This document shows, in pieces, positions 9,374-16,936 of a stretch of 64,000 bases of DNA; positions within the stretch are counted from its first letter, which is position 1, and each line of letters begins with the position of its first letter. Under the pieces are notes generated by a model. That model worked only from the letters and a program-made list of their open reading frames with translations, was not told the origin of the DNA and did no database searches. Position numbers and translations under genes: made by a program. Source of the DNA: JAKVCB01 sp963578605 (lineage in GTDB: Bacteria > Planctomycetota > Planctomycetia > Pirellulales > Lacipirellulaceae); contig CAUZEA010000004.1 in NCBI GenBank assembly GCA_963578605.1, positions 1 through 64,000 of the forward strand, in the 5' to 3' direction.

Positions 9374-10249
9374 TCAACCGTCGGGGAAATTCTGCACGGC
9401 TCGGTAGCGGCCATCCGGTTGGCGTCGAACAATAGCCCGCACCATTCCCGCGTCATTGACGGCTACGCATTCGGAGGCTTCGTCGGGAAGATTTAGTGAG
9501 ACCATTTGCCCATGACCAATCGCGAGTTCCTGCTCGGGGGTTACTTTGATGGATGCCAGAGAGTCGAGTACTTCAAGTGGCGACCTGATCACCATTGAAA
9601 CGTTGTCGGCAGAGACTCCAGTCAATTCGAGGGAGTCCTCTATTCGAAAGTTACCAATCGCGGTTCTTTCGAGAGCTGACATGACGGCCACGGTGTTGAG
9701 CGACAAAGCCAAATCACGCCCCAGCGCGCGGATATAGGTACCGGTGCTGCATTTGATTTGGAGGACCAATTCCGGGAAGGTATAAGCGATCAGTTCAAGT
9801 GAGTGAATTGTGACAATTCGTGTCGGTAGTTCGACCTGTTTGCCTTTTCGCGCAATTTGGTAGGCACGTTGGCCCTGGATTTTGACGGCCGAAAAGAGCG
9901 GAGGACGTTGTTGAATCTGCCCCCGGAACTGGAAGAGAGCAGCTTCGATTTGTGCGTGGGTTGGTCGCGGGGCGTCAGGCAGACATTCGCTTTCGACCTC
10001 GGTATCGTCAGTGGGGCTTCGGTGACTGAGCAAGAACGTTGCCCGGTAGCATTTAGGCAGCCGGTGGCAGTATTCGACCAGCCGTGTTGCTGGTCCAACG
10101 CAAATCAACAACACCCCCGTGGCGATGGGGTCGAGCGTGCCGGTGTGTCCAACCTTGGCAGGCCGCACGAAACGTTGGATGTGGTTAACCGCCCTGCGAG
10201 AGGTCCAGCCAGGCGGTTTATCGACATTAAGAATTCCGAACAGCGACAT
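9374..10249 (-). CDS. truB: tRNA pseudouridine(55) synthase
   Basis: Isomerises U55 in the T-loop of tRNAs. The 291-residue protein starts MSLFGILNVDKPPGWTSRR. It contains the catalytic motif GHTGTLDPIATGVLLICVG, in which the Asp is the nucleophile, at about residues 35-50. It also has the TruB motifs RGQIQQRPPLFSAVKIQGQR and CSTGTYIRALGRDL. The C-terminal region resembles the short PUA-like extension of bacterial TruB. It lies 32 bp downstream of the MmgE/PrpD gene on the same strand, so read-through is likely. It is not in the usual rbfA/rpsO context. Confidence 0.95.
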   Translation of the reverse strand: MSLFGILNVDKPPGWTSRRAVNHIQRFVRPAKVGHTGTLDPIATGVLLICVGPATRLVEYCHRLPKCYRATFLLSHRSPTDDTEVESECLPDAPRPTHAQIEAALFQFRGQIQQRPPLFSAVKIQGQRAYQIARKGKQVELPTRIVTIHSLELIAYTFPELVLQIKCSTGTYIRALGRDLALSLNTVAVMSALERTAIGNFRIEDSLELTGVSADNVSMVIRSPLEVLDSLASIKVTPEQELAIGHGQMVSLNLPDEASECVAVNDAGMVRAIVRRQPDGRYRAVQNFPDG

Positions 10250-10281
10250 GGCAGCAAGGCGGGTAGCAATCCCATGATCGG

Positions 10282-11832
10282 TTATTGAGGTCGTGAAAAA
10301 CGGATTTCAAAGTCGTAGAGTGTGGCGATTTCTTCAGGTGACTTTTCGGCGAAATTGATGAATCGGGCCCGCAGCGCGGTGGGATCGTCGACACCCAGGG
10401 TTGCCAAGCCCACAAATTTTTCTTGCAGCAACTCTTGGAGGTTGTCACTTTGGCAGCGGGCGTGGCCTTCCGGATACATCACCAACCCGCTTGAGCATGC
10501 ACCGTGCACGGCGTGATCGATCTGGATTTGCGTGGGAATGCCGTCGGGATACTTGTCGTCGTAGTCTGGGCCACCATGCCGGAAATCAATTCTTTGCATG
10601 AGTGCTCGGGTGAGCGGATGACTCAGCGCTGTTTCATCCTCGGTGTAATCAGCCGGAGTGAGCATCAGCCTTTTCCAACCGTTGCTACCATCCCAGCCTT
10701 GCAGTCGGGCTTCGTGTGCCTTGCGAATCAGCGTTGCGATGATGTAGACCATCGAGTGGTCTGCTGACTGACGAGTTTGAGGATTGTGCTTGTCGGGATC
10801 ACCGATGATGCTGAAGGCTGGTTCGTAAATCATGATTTGCACGCATTGCAGCTGGGCCAGATTGTCTACCAGCTGCGGCTTTTCAGCCAGCAGGTCAAGC
10901 AACCCTTGAATCGCGCCGGCAGACTGGTGTTCATACAGCCCAAGCTTGAAGTGCATTCCCATCACAGCGAAGTCATCACCAGCGGTTGTAAGCGTCAATT
11001 CAAAAGGGCTCGTGTCAGCCGCCTCGGGTGGCTCGAAAAGGCAGAAAAGGGCTTGTGGATTTCGGAACACGTCGCCAGGACCCACGAAACCGCGCATGGC
11101 CCGATGCATGCTCGCCACCGCGACTTCGGCACTGATTGCCGCCGAGGCGCCCTTGGAATCGGAGAGCTGATGACCGGCTCGAATAGCGCGAAATGGCACA
11201 TGGTGCGCTACGATCAGGCCGATTGCCGATTCGATTTGATCGACCGTCGCATCAAGCACGGCTCCGTAAACCACAGCCGAGGCAATTGCACCATGCAGTA
11301 CGTGGTCGATCTTATGGTTTTTCAGCGAGAAGACTTCTGCCAACCGACCACGGATTTCGTCCAGCACAGTCATTGCCAGCAACGTTTTACCGCCATCCCA
11401 ACCGGCCAGTTGGGCCGCTGCGATTGCAACCGGGTAGTAGTCGTTGTGGCCAAACTCACCCGCCGTTGCAGCTCGTGCCGGGTTGTACCCGAAATTTGTG
11501 CCATTGGCGTCCCATTCGCGGACCGCTGAAGCACAGGCCAAGACTGCTTTTTCCGGATGAACCAGAACCCGCGTGCCAAACATGGGCACGCCTGTTGATG
11601 GATCGCCAACGGCATAGTAAAGTGCCTCCTCGCGTAGCACGTGTGGCGCATTGCAACCGCATGCCAAAGCCGAAATGCCACAGGCAATGCTGTCGAGATG
11701 GAACTGCTCGGTTTTTGCCAACACGGAACGACTCGGTCCAGGGTACCGGCCGGCGAGCATATCGATGGCATATTGCCCCAGCCCGCAGGCCTGGTTGCTG
11801 TTGCGGCGAAGAGTAATCGTATGGTTGTCCAT
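10282..11832 (-). CDS. MmgE/PrpD family protein (2-methylcitrate dehydratase-like)
   Basis: 516 residues of the MmgE/PrpD fold, the family of 2-methylcitrate dehydratase (PrpD) and cis-aconitate decarboxylase. Recognisable parts are DSIACGISALACGCNAPHVL near residue 50 and REWDANGTNFGY around 125. GHNDYYPVAIAAAQLAGWDG, ISAEVAVASMHRAMRGFVGP and a C-terminal PDGIPTQIQI segment also match. No prpB or prpC gene is next to it, so true methylcitrate dehydratase activity is not assured. Other members of the family act on different hydroxy-acids. The start is the ATG at 11832. Just upstream lies a 3x23-bp tandem array, followed by the divergently transcribed rsmG. Confidence 0.85.
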   Translation of the reverse strand: MDNHTITLRRNSNQACGLGQYAIDMLAGRYPGPSRSVLAKTEQFHLDSIACGISALACGCNAPHVLREEALYYAVGDPSTGVPMFGTRVLVHPEKAVLACASAVREWDANGTNFGYNPARAATAGEFGHNDYYPVAIAAAQLAGWDGGKTLLAMTVLDEIRGRLAEVFSLKNHKIDHVLHGAIASAVVYGAVLDATVDQIESAIGLIVAHHVPFRAIRAGHQLSDSKGASAAISAEVAVASMHRAMRGFVGPGDVFRNPQALFCLFEPPEAADTSPFELTLTTAGDDFAVMGMHFKLGLYEHQSAGAIQGLLDLLAEKPQLVDNLAQLQCVQIMIYEPAFSIIGDPDKHNPQTRQSADHSMVYIIATLIRKAHEARLQGWDGSNGWKRLMLTPADYTEDETALSHPLTRALMQRIDFRHGGPDYDDKYPDGIPTQIQIDHAVHGACSSGLVMYPEGHARCQSDNLQELLQEKFVGLATLGVDDPTALRARFINFAEKSPEEIATLYDFEIRFSRPQ

Positions 11833-11882
11833 GAACTTGGGCGACAGTTTCCCGTAGCTCCGGTTTCTGCTAAAAAGACGTT

Positions 11883-11951
11883 TTGGCTAAAAAACCTTGT
11901 AAAGCTTGGCTAAAAAATCTTGTAAAGCTTGGCTGAAAAATCTTGTAAAGC
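11883..11951. repeat. Tandem repeat, 3 x 23 bp, between divergent genes
   Basis: Copies at 11883-11905, 11906-11928 and 11929-11951, with one base change between successive copies. A partial echo (TTTGTAAAGTGGC) follows at about 11961. The array occupies nearly all of the divergent promoter region between the PrpD-like gene (minus) and rsmG (plus). Confidence 0.92.
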
Positions 11952-12046
11952 GTCCCTTGATTTGTAAAGTGGCTTTTTGAGTGGCTGGTGCCATGTGCTG
12001 CACGCTGCCGATTATCGACCGAAGGGAAGTCAGGAGCAACAGCCCC

Positions 12047-12727
12047 TTGATAAATGACGAGACCGTCTTTGAGCCCGATAGTGAGTCGCTTGATGCTCTA
12101 CTGACCAGTTTGGCTATACCGATCGATGCGGCGCAGATTGAATTGCTCGACCGCTATCGTCGATTGCTCTGGATGTGGAACGAGCGGATGAATCTCACAC
12201 GACATACCACGATGGATAAATTTTCCAGACGGGATGTGGTCGATAGTTGGCAACTTTGCCAACTCGTCAAAGTCGGAGAACGCGTGCTCGATATTGGTAC
12301 GGGTGGGGGTGTGCCGGGACTGATGATGGCCATACTCAGGCCTGATCTTCAATTAGCGGTAAGCGAATCGACTCAGAAAAAAGCGGTGGCCGTTACCGCG
12401 ATCGTGGAGCAACTAAAACTTCCTGTTGTGGTCCACGCCTGTCGGGCCGAAGAAGTGTTGGAACTCGTAACCTTCGACACCTTGGTGGCACGTGCTGTGG
12501 GACCCTTGGCGAGGATCGTCCGCTGGCTCGAACCACATTGGGGCGCGTTTGACCGCCTGCTGCTGATAAAAGGGCCAAATTGGGTCGCTGAACGAGCCGA
12601 GGCACGGCAGGCCGGATTGTTGCGGCGATTGGAACTCCGAAAAGCAGCCAGCTACCTGACTCCCCAGACCTGCGCAGAAAACGTAATCCTCAAAATTTCG
12701 GCTGGTTGTGGAGGAGACCAGGACTAA
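12047..12727 (+). CDS. rsmG: 16S rRNA (guanine527-N7)-methyltransferase
   Basis: SAM-dependent methyltransferase acting on G527 of 16S rRNA (also called GidB). Motifs are YRRLLWMWNERMNLTRHT, VLDIGTGGGVPGLMMAI (SAM-binding motif I), ESTQKKAVAV, and the late LLIKGPNW motif. The frame is open from a GTG at 11981. I prefer the TTG at 12047 because AGGAG lies ten bases upstream and it gives an N-terminus of normal length for the family (about 45 residues before WNER). The longer start would add 22 residues that do not look like RsmG. It stands alone on the plus strand, not beside gidA. Confidence 0.88.
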   Translation: MINDETVFEPDSESLDALLTSLAIPIDAAQIELLDRYRRLLWMWNERMNLTRHTTMDKFSRRDVVDSWQLCQLVKVGERVLDIGTGGGVPGLMMAILRPDLQLAVSESTQKKAVAVTAIVEQLKLPVVVHACRAEEVLELVTFDTLVARAVGPLARIVRWLEPHWGAFDRLLLIKGPNWVAERAEARQAGLLRRLELRKAASYLTPQTCAENVILKISAGCGGDQD

Positions 12728-12834
12728 CATCGCGCCACGGCTCATCAACGGATCGGCCAGGCACAAAAGGGGACACCGGGAGATGATTGGGGGATGGTCG
12801 ACCTCGTCGCAAAGGTTTAGAATTTCTAAGAAGT

Positions 12835-12885
12835 GGCCGTACCGTAAGAGGAAAGAAATAAGAGGGCCGTACCGTAAGAGGAAAG
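12835..12885. repeat. Direct repeat, 2 x 21 bp, period 30
   Basis: Identical 21-bp blocks at 12835-12855 and 12865-12885, with the AT-rich spacer also partly repeated. The pair lies in the leader of the DUF3467 gene that starts at 12948. Confidence 0.85.
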
Positions 12886-12947
12886 TTAAGAGGGAAGTAG
12901 TCGAACTACCGGCTGTCCATTCAAACACACAACTCGAGGATGAATCC

Positions 12948-13349
12948 ATGGCCGATAAGCCAACTTCAGACAAACCGTCCACCGCAGTGGGACAAGCAAA
13001 AACAAAATCTTCAACTGGAGATGCTGAGGCGGCAACACCATCCACTCAAGAAGGCGTTCAGCAGCGGGCTCGTGTCGAAGTGGTCGATAAGGATTCCGTC
13101 TGCAGCTACGCCAACTTCTGCCGCGTTACAGGGACTCCCGAGGAATTGATCCTCGACTTTGGTCTCAACGCGCAGCCGTATGGTATCCCCAGCGAACCGG
13201 TTGTGGTCACGCAGCGAATCGTCCTCAATTATTTTACCGCCAAGAGGACGCTACAGGCCTTGTCTCTTTCTTTGCAGCGTCACGAACAGGCCTTTGGGGT
13301 GCTTGAGACTGATGTCCAAAAGCGGGTTACGGGAAGTGTCAAGCCCTAG
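12948..13349 (+). CDS. DUF3467 family protein
   Basis: Small cytoplasmic protein of unknown function, 133 residues. The frame is open further upstream, but I choose the ATG at 12948 because GAGG sits about 8 bases before it and the upstream part is repeat DNA. Residues 1-45 are a low-complexity Lys/Thr/Ser/Ala-rich tail. The conserved part starts at about 48: VDKDSVCSYANFCRVTGTPE, then EELILDFGLNAQP and VTQRIVLNYFTAKRTLQALS. This matches the short DUF3467 fold, in which a YANF.RV.GTPEE-type start and an ILDFG strand are typical. It appears monocistronic. Confidence 0.8.
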   Translation: MADKPTSDKPSTAVGQAKTKSSTGDAEAATPSTQEGVQQRARVEVVDKDSVCSYANFCRVTGTPEELILDFGLNAQPYGIPSEPVVVTQRIVLNYFTAKRTLQALSLSLQRHEQAFGVLETDVQKRVTGSVKP

Positions 13350-13395
13350 TTGGCCGACGAGTGCCTGTCCCACCAGGGAGCCGCCCTCTGTTCGA

Positions 13396-13824
13396 TCAGG
13401 CTGACGGGTGTTTTTCAGTCGTGGTTTGGGCCAAGAAGCGGTCCAATTTGCCAGATTCAGCGAAGCTTTTCGGACACCAGGGCTCGTCTGTTAACAGGCG
13501 CCGGTTTTCTGGCCGTACGACGTAGGCGTTGGCGCGATACTGGTGCCCGTCGCTTGCCCGCACATTCACAAGTTGGCGGCAGTAGAGACTGCCTTCGAAC
13601 TGGTCAAGCAGGGACAGTAGCTTGGGATCGAGCCCGAGATAGAGTTTTCCCTCCAAGGGTTCAACCGTTGGTGCGGCAATGATTCCAGGGAAGGGTGTGT
13701 TGCGGACTCGAAATCGGGCATAACCGCCAAGAGTTGCCTTAAGCGGTTCGAGATGGCAGCCAACAACGGCTTGCCAAACCTCGGCTAGTATCAGGGTGCC
13801 GTACGCAAAGAAGTGATCGGTCAA
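13396..13824 (-). CDS. Gamma-glutamylcyclotransferase-like (AIG2/GGCT) protein
   Basis: 142 residues of the GGCT/BtrG fold. FFAYGTLILAEVW at the N-terminus is the substrate-binding YGTL loop, and FPGIIAAP and LDQFEGSLYCRQLVNVR carry the conserved middle. In LDQFEG the Glu is the expected catalytic acid at about residue 75. The reading frame extends upstream to an ATG at 13878. That part overlaps a strong terminator hairpin (13835-13876), so a start at the TTG at 13824, giving a normal family N-terminus MTDHFFAYGTL, is more likely. Ribosome-binding support is weak. The substrate is unknown. Confidence 0.75.
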   Translation of the reverse strand: MTDHFFAYGTLILAEVWQAVVGCHLEPLKATLGGYARFRVRNTPFPGIIAAPTVEPLEGKLYLGLDPKLLSLLDQFEGSLYCRQLVNVRASDGHQYRANAYVVRPENRRLLTDEPWCPKSFAESGKLDRFLAQTTTEKHPSA

Positions 13825-13834
13825 GATTACGTGG

Positions 13835-13876
13835 AAAAAGTGCGAGTGGCAGCCATATTTTATCTGCCACTCGCAC
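13835..13876 (-). terminator. Rho-independent terminator after the CxCPK secreted-protein gene
   Basis: Perfect 13-bp stem (13840-13852 with 13864-13876) and an 11-nt loop. On the minus strand it is followed by TTTTT (13835-13839). It begins 17 bp after the stop codon of the gene at 13893-14522 and separates it from the GGCT-like gene. Confidence 0.92.
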
Positions 13877-13892
13877 AAGTTGCTCTTCTGGT

Positions 13893-14522
13893 TTAGCTTT
13901 TGCTCTGCGCTTCAGCTTCCTGCTCTGCAGCGACCAAAGCTTCCACCGCAGCACGGAATTTCGCCCGCGCCAGATTCAGGCGGGCGGTCGTTTGGCAGTC
14001 GGTGCATTCTTCGCCGACAACGTAAAGCTTTACGTTGCCCGACTGCTTGGCCAGGCTGGCGGCTTGCTTCGGGCAATGGCATTCCTGGTCACCAACCTTG
14101 TAGGTCAAGTACACGTCATCCATTGCCTTGCTGACCAGGCTTGCCAGTTTGGCAGCCGTCTTTTCGCATTGCATCGATCTCCCTGCGACGGTGGTCAAGC
14201 CGCTCACTTCACATTTGCAAGGTTTGGAAAATTCGTCAAGATAGGCCTCGGTGGCGTTGACCAACGCAACCTTGGCATCGTTCTCGTTGTCGAAGGTTGC
14301 TTTCCCGACGGCGAACACCAGAGGTACACCAAGCTTTTCTGCCTTGGTTGCAGCTGACTTGGGGCAATCACATGTTTCCTCGGCCACAACGTAAGTGAGC
14401 CGTGGCAGCTTCGCTATGGCAACGGAAATTGGGCATTGTTGTTGGCCAGTATCCTCGCCACTGGCAGGCAGCACGTTTAAAACCGCTATCACAGCGGCGA
14501 GGCTAAGGACTCGGTAAACCAT
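13893..14522 (-). CDS. Secreted protein with a duplicated CxCPK domain, function unknown
   Basis: 209 residues. The start is the ATG at 14522, with an excellent AAGGAG 9 bases upstream. MVYRVLSLAAVIAVLNVLPASGE is a signal peptide. The mature part holds two related blocks of about 60 residues. One runs from LTYVVAEETCDCPKSAATKA (about residue 41) and the other from LTYKVGDQECHCPKQAASLA (about residue 135). Each has a CxCPKxA motif followed by a hydrophobic strand ending in VG and an Ala-rich helix. A CKCEVSGL segment lies between them. The Cys pairs suggest disulfides or metal binding outside the cytoplasm. I do not recognise the family. A terminator follows, so it is monocistronic. Confidence 0.75.
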   Translation of the reverse strand: MVYRVLSLAAVIAVLNVLPASGEDTGQQQCPISVAIAKLPRLTYVVAEETCDCPKSAATKAEKLGVPLVFAVGKATFDNENDAKVALVNATEAYLDEFSKPCKCEVSGLTTVAGRSMQCEKTAAKLASLVSKAMDDVYLTYKVGDQECHCPKQAASLAKQSGNVKLYVVGEECTDCQTTARLNLARAKFRAAVEALVAAEQEAEAQSKS

Positions 14523-14673
14523 AACAATTGTCTCCTTTAGGACTGGTGAAACCAAAAAAGAACCCACTCCTCCGCCCAGATCATAGCACAGGGGGCGTAC
14601 CGACGCAATTATTCCCGATTGCAGAATCTGAGGCAAGTTGACAGGTTTGGGTGACTCTCTGGATGATGCTTCT

Positions 14674-15489
14674 ATGAATCCATTTCTCATAACCAGCCGT
14701 CAGAACCAACGCATCAAACAGGCTGTGCTGTTAAGACAGCACAAGTGGCGACAACGATCGGGTCAATTCCTGGTGGACGGTGCTCGCGAGATAGCCCGTG
14801 CCCTGGCGGCGGGCGTCGAATCTCGTCGGGCGTTTGTCTGCCGTGAACTATGCCAGTCGAGGGATGCAGCGGATGCGATTGCTCTTCTGACGGGCCGTTC
14901 GACGGAACTTTTCGAGGTAACGCCGGAAGTATTCGAAAAGCTTTCGTACGGTGACCGAAATGATGGCATTGTGTTGGTGGCCGAAATCCCCCAGCGGACA
15001 CTGGGGGGCCTGAGGCTAGCTCCGGGGGCCTTCGTAGCGGTCGTCGAAGGTGTAGAAAAACCGGGCAATCTGGGGGCCATTTTAAGGACAGCTGATGCTG
15101 CCGGTGTCGACGCGGTTGTCATTGCCGATGGCCGCACCGACTTGTTCAACCCGAACACGATTCGGGCAAGCCTGGGAATGGTCTTTGGAGAGCGTGTGTT
15201 TTCTGCCGAGGCTACTGCGGTTCGCGCGTGGCTCGAGCGAGAGGGACTACAGATTCTGGCGGCTTGCCCGACGGCCAAACAAACTGTTTTTGAAATCGAT
15301 ATGCGCGGGCCAGTGGCCATAGTGTTAGGGAGCGAGGCGGAGGGCTTGTCCCCGATTTGGTCGTCGTCAGAAATGACGCCTGTGCGGCTTCCCATGTGCG
15401 GTATTGCCGACAGCCTCAATGTTTCGGCGACTGCCGCAATTATTTTCTACGAAGCGTATCGACAGCGTAAGCTAGCTGCCGACTTTTGA
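14674..15489 (+). CDS. SpoU/TrmH-family RNA 2'-O-methyltransferase
   Basis: Ribose methyltransferase for rRNA or tRNA with the SPOUT knot. MNPFLITSRQNQRIKQAVLL starts the substrate-binding (L30e-like) domain. Motif 1 is VVEGVEKPGNLGAILRTADA (about residue 118), motif 2 is IVLGSEAEGLSP (about 213), and motif 3 is VRLPMCGIADSLNVSATAAI. The full knot is present. The ATG at 14674 gives a natural N-terminus; an in-frame TTG at 14638 with a nearby GAGG is possible. The family cannot be resolved further (RlmB-like or TrmH-like). It is transcribed divergently from the CxCPK secreted protein. Confidence 0.9.
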   Translation: MNPFLITSRQNQRIKQAVLLRQHKWRQRSGQFLVDGAREIARALAAGVESRRAFVCRELCQSRDAADAIALLTGRSTELFEVTPEVFEKLSYGDRNDGIVLVAEIPQRTLGGLRLAPGAFVAVVEGVEKPGNLGAILRTADAAGVDAVVIADGRTDLFNPNTIRASLGMVFGERVFSAEATAVRAWLEREGLQILAACPTAKQTVFEIDMRGPVAIVLGSEAEGLSPIWSSSEMTPVRLPMCGIADSLNVSATAAIIFYEAYRQRKLAADF

Positions 15490-15527
15490 CTGGGGATCGC
15501 CAATTTACAGCAGTTGATGTGACCGGT

Positions 15528-16031
15528 TTAGACTGGCTGGTGGTGCCAAATTCCTACTTGACCGGCGCATTCGTCGACTTCGATCTGGATGCCGAGAGGC
15601 TTGACCGCTGTTTGTTTATCCAGCTTTTCCAGTAGTTGTTCGCCAATGAAGCGAGCCAGGAGTTCCGCTGTCGTATTCACGACTGGCAGCAGAATGCAGT
15701 CCTCGGCAGGAAAAATCCAGCGGCGGTCTGCGAACGTGGCAGTGACCTCTTTTCCGTCGCTGGCAACATGGATCATCGTGTGGTTGGTAGGTAGAAGTAC
15801 ATGATGATCAATCGATTGCGTGATTGCTTTGAGCGCACGGCGAACGGCAATGAAATCGATCACGTACTGGTTCTCGTCAAGGGGGCCGTATATCACGACC
15901 GCTACCCCATAGTTGTGTCCGTGGAGGCGTTCGCAAATGTTGCCAGCGTAGGTGATGAAATGGGCTGCCGAGAAGATAAACTCTTCTTTGGCAATTCGGA
16001 CCTGAAACGAGTCAGTCATGATTTTGCTCAT
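15528..16031 (-). CDS. 6-pyruvoyl-tetrahydropterin synthase / QueD-like protein
   Basis: T-fold enzyme acting on dihydroneopterin triphosphate. Zinc ligands are the His in FSAAHFITYAG and the two in LHGHNYGV. The catalytic Cys is present in NICERLHGH, and the IDF...R.AL and SIDHH motifs are intact. At 167 residues it is longer than QueD (about 120) because of an insertion around residues 88-112. Its reading frame overlaps the end of the CitG-like gene by about 20 bp (8 bp if the second Met at 16019 is used), so the two are very likely translated together. Options are queuosine or tetrahydropterin synthesis, or a role in methanopterin-type pterin synthesis. The last is inference from the neighbour and from the H4MPT genes elsewhere in the window. 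Confidence 0.85.
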   Translation of the reverse strand: MSKIMTDSFQVRIAKEEFIFSAAHFITYAGNICERLHGHNYGVAVVIYGPLDENQYVIDFIAVRRALKAITQSIDHHVLLPTNHTMIHVASDGKEVTATFADRRWIFPAEDCILLPVVNTTAELLARFIGEQLLEKLDKQTAVKPLGIQIEVDECAGQVGIWHHQPV

Positions 16032-16929
16032 AAAAAACGTGAGGACAGGATAAGCGGCCTTCCCGCAGCAGTACGAAAAGCCCGGCAGCGATCAGATCGG
16101 AGGTTGTTCCCGGGTTGCGTCGGTGCCCATCGGAGCGGAGCCAAAAGTCGAAGTCCGCCAGTCGGTGCTGATATTCTTCAACAGGCTCGGTAGGGCAGGC
16201 AAGCACCTCCGCAGCCTGATCGGAAGCGAGACGTGCAACCTCGATGCCGCATTTTCGCGCGATCAGACTATCCGGATACTCTGCCAGCAAACGGAGTTGT
16301 GCTCTGACGATGGCCTGGGCGAGCCCCCTCCCGCTACCAATTTCTTGTTCAATCCATGGTGCGGCGCACTGCAGGACTTCACGAAATCCGTTGATATATT
16401 GTCGAGCAATCAGGTCGCGTTCGCTGGCGAGCCGCATCGCATCGACCAGAGAACCTGCAAAGGGTGGTGTGCCATGGACATCGGCTTCTTCCACCTGTCC
16501 CAATCCACCAGCGTGTGCCTCTCCGATAGCCTGGTACACGAGATGGGTATCGTGTTCGTCAAGCTGGCTCAGCACGGTTCCAACTCCGTCGGCCAAAGAC
16601 TCCTCCGGGGGAATAGCGGCCAGTGGTGCCAACAGCAGGAGTGTGCCGAGGTTTGTGTTCGTGCCGACTGCCTGTTGCGTTGCCCGTACGGCAGACAGAA
16701 CCGTAGCACCAATACCGTTGGATCGGGTTTGTCCAAGAATGGGTCCGACAATGGCCGCCCCAGTAATGAAGTCGACATAAGTCGTATCTTCAAAATCGGC
16801 ACCACGAGTCACGTTTCCTGGTTTCGGTGCGGTCACCTCCCACAGGATCGAGAGTGTTGCGCAGGTACCGACCGGATAGGCTGGTTGAGGCGGTTTCGCC
16901 ACCGCAGTTTGAGGTAAGTTGGTCATCAT
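16012..16929 (-). CDS. CitG/MdcB-like triphosphoribosyl-dephospho-CoA synthase family protein
   Basis: 305 residues, start at ATG 16929, 7 bp after the stop of the hydrolase gene. Family motifs are TAPKPGNVTRGADFEDTTYV near residue 32 and GTNTNLGTLLLLAPLAAIP near residue 90. The latter is the NTN.G signature of ATP:dephospho-CoA triphosphoribosyltransferases. No citrate-lyase or malonate-decarboxylase genes that would need that prosthetic group are nearby. A CitG-like member tied to a PTPS homologue is better explained by another nucleotide or pterin chemistry. I recall CitG-like genes being mentioned with bacterial H4MPT gene islands, but cannot verify this here. Confidence 0.8.
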   Translation of the reverse strand: MMTNLPQTAVAKPPQPAYPVGTCATLSILWEVTAPKPGNVTRGADFEDTTYVDFITGAAIVGPILGQTRSNGIGATVLSAVRATQQAVGTNTNLGTLLLLAPLAAIPPEESLADGVGTVLSQLDEHDTHLVYQAIGEAHAGGLGQVEEADVHGTPPFAGSLVDAMRLASERDLIARQYINGFREVLQCAAPWIEQEIGSGRGLAQAIVRAQLRLLAEYPDSLIARKCGIEVARLASDQAAEVLACPTEPVEEYQHRLADFDFWLRSDGHRRNPGTTSDLIAAGLFVLLREGRLSCPHVFYEQNHD

Positions 16930-16936
16930 ACACGCA

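Noticed and set aside
10777..11529. Plus-strand frame of 250 codons
   Set aside because: Antisense to the PrpD-like gene; no family features and Cys/His/Arg-rich composition typical of shadows.
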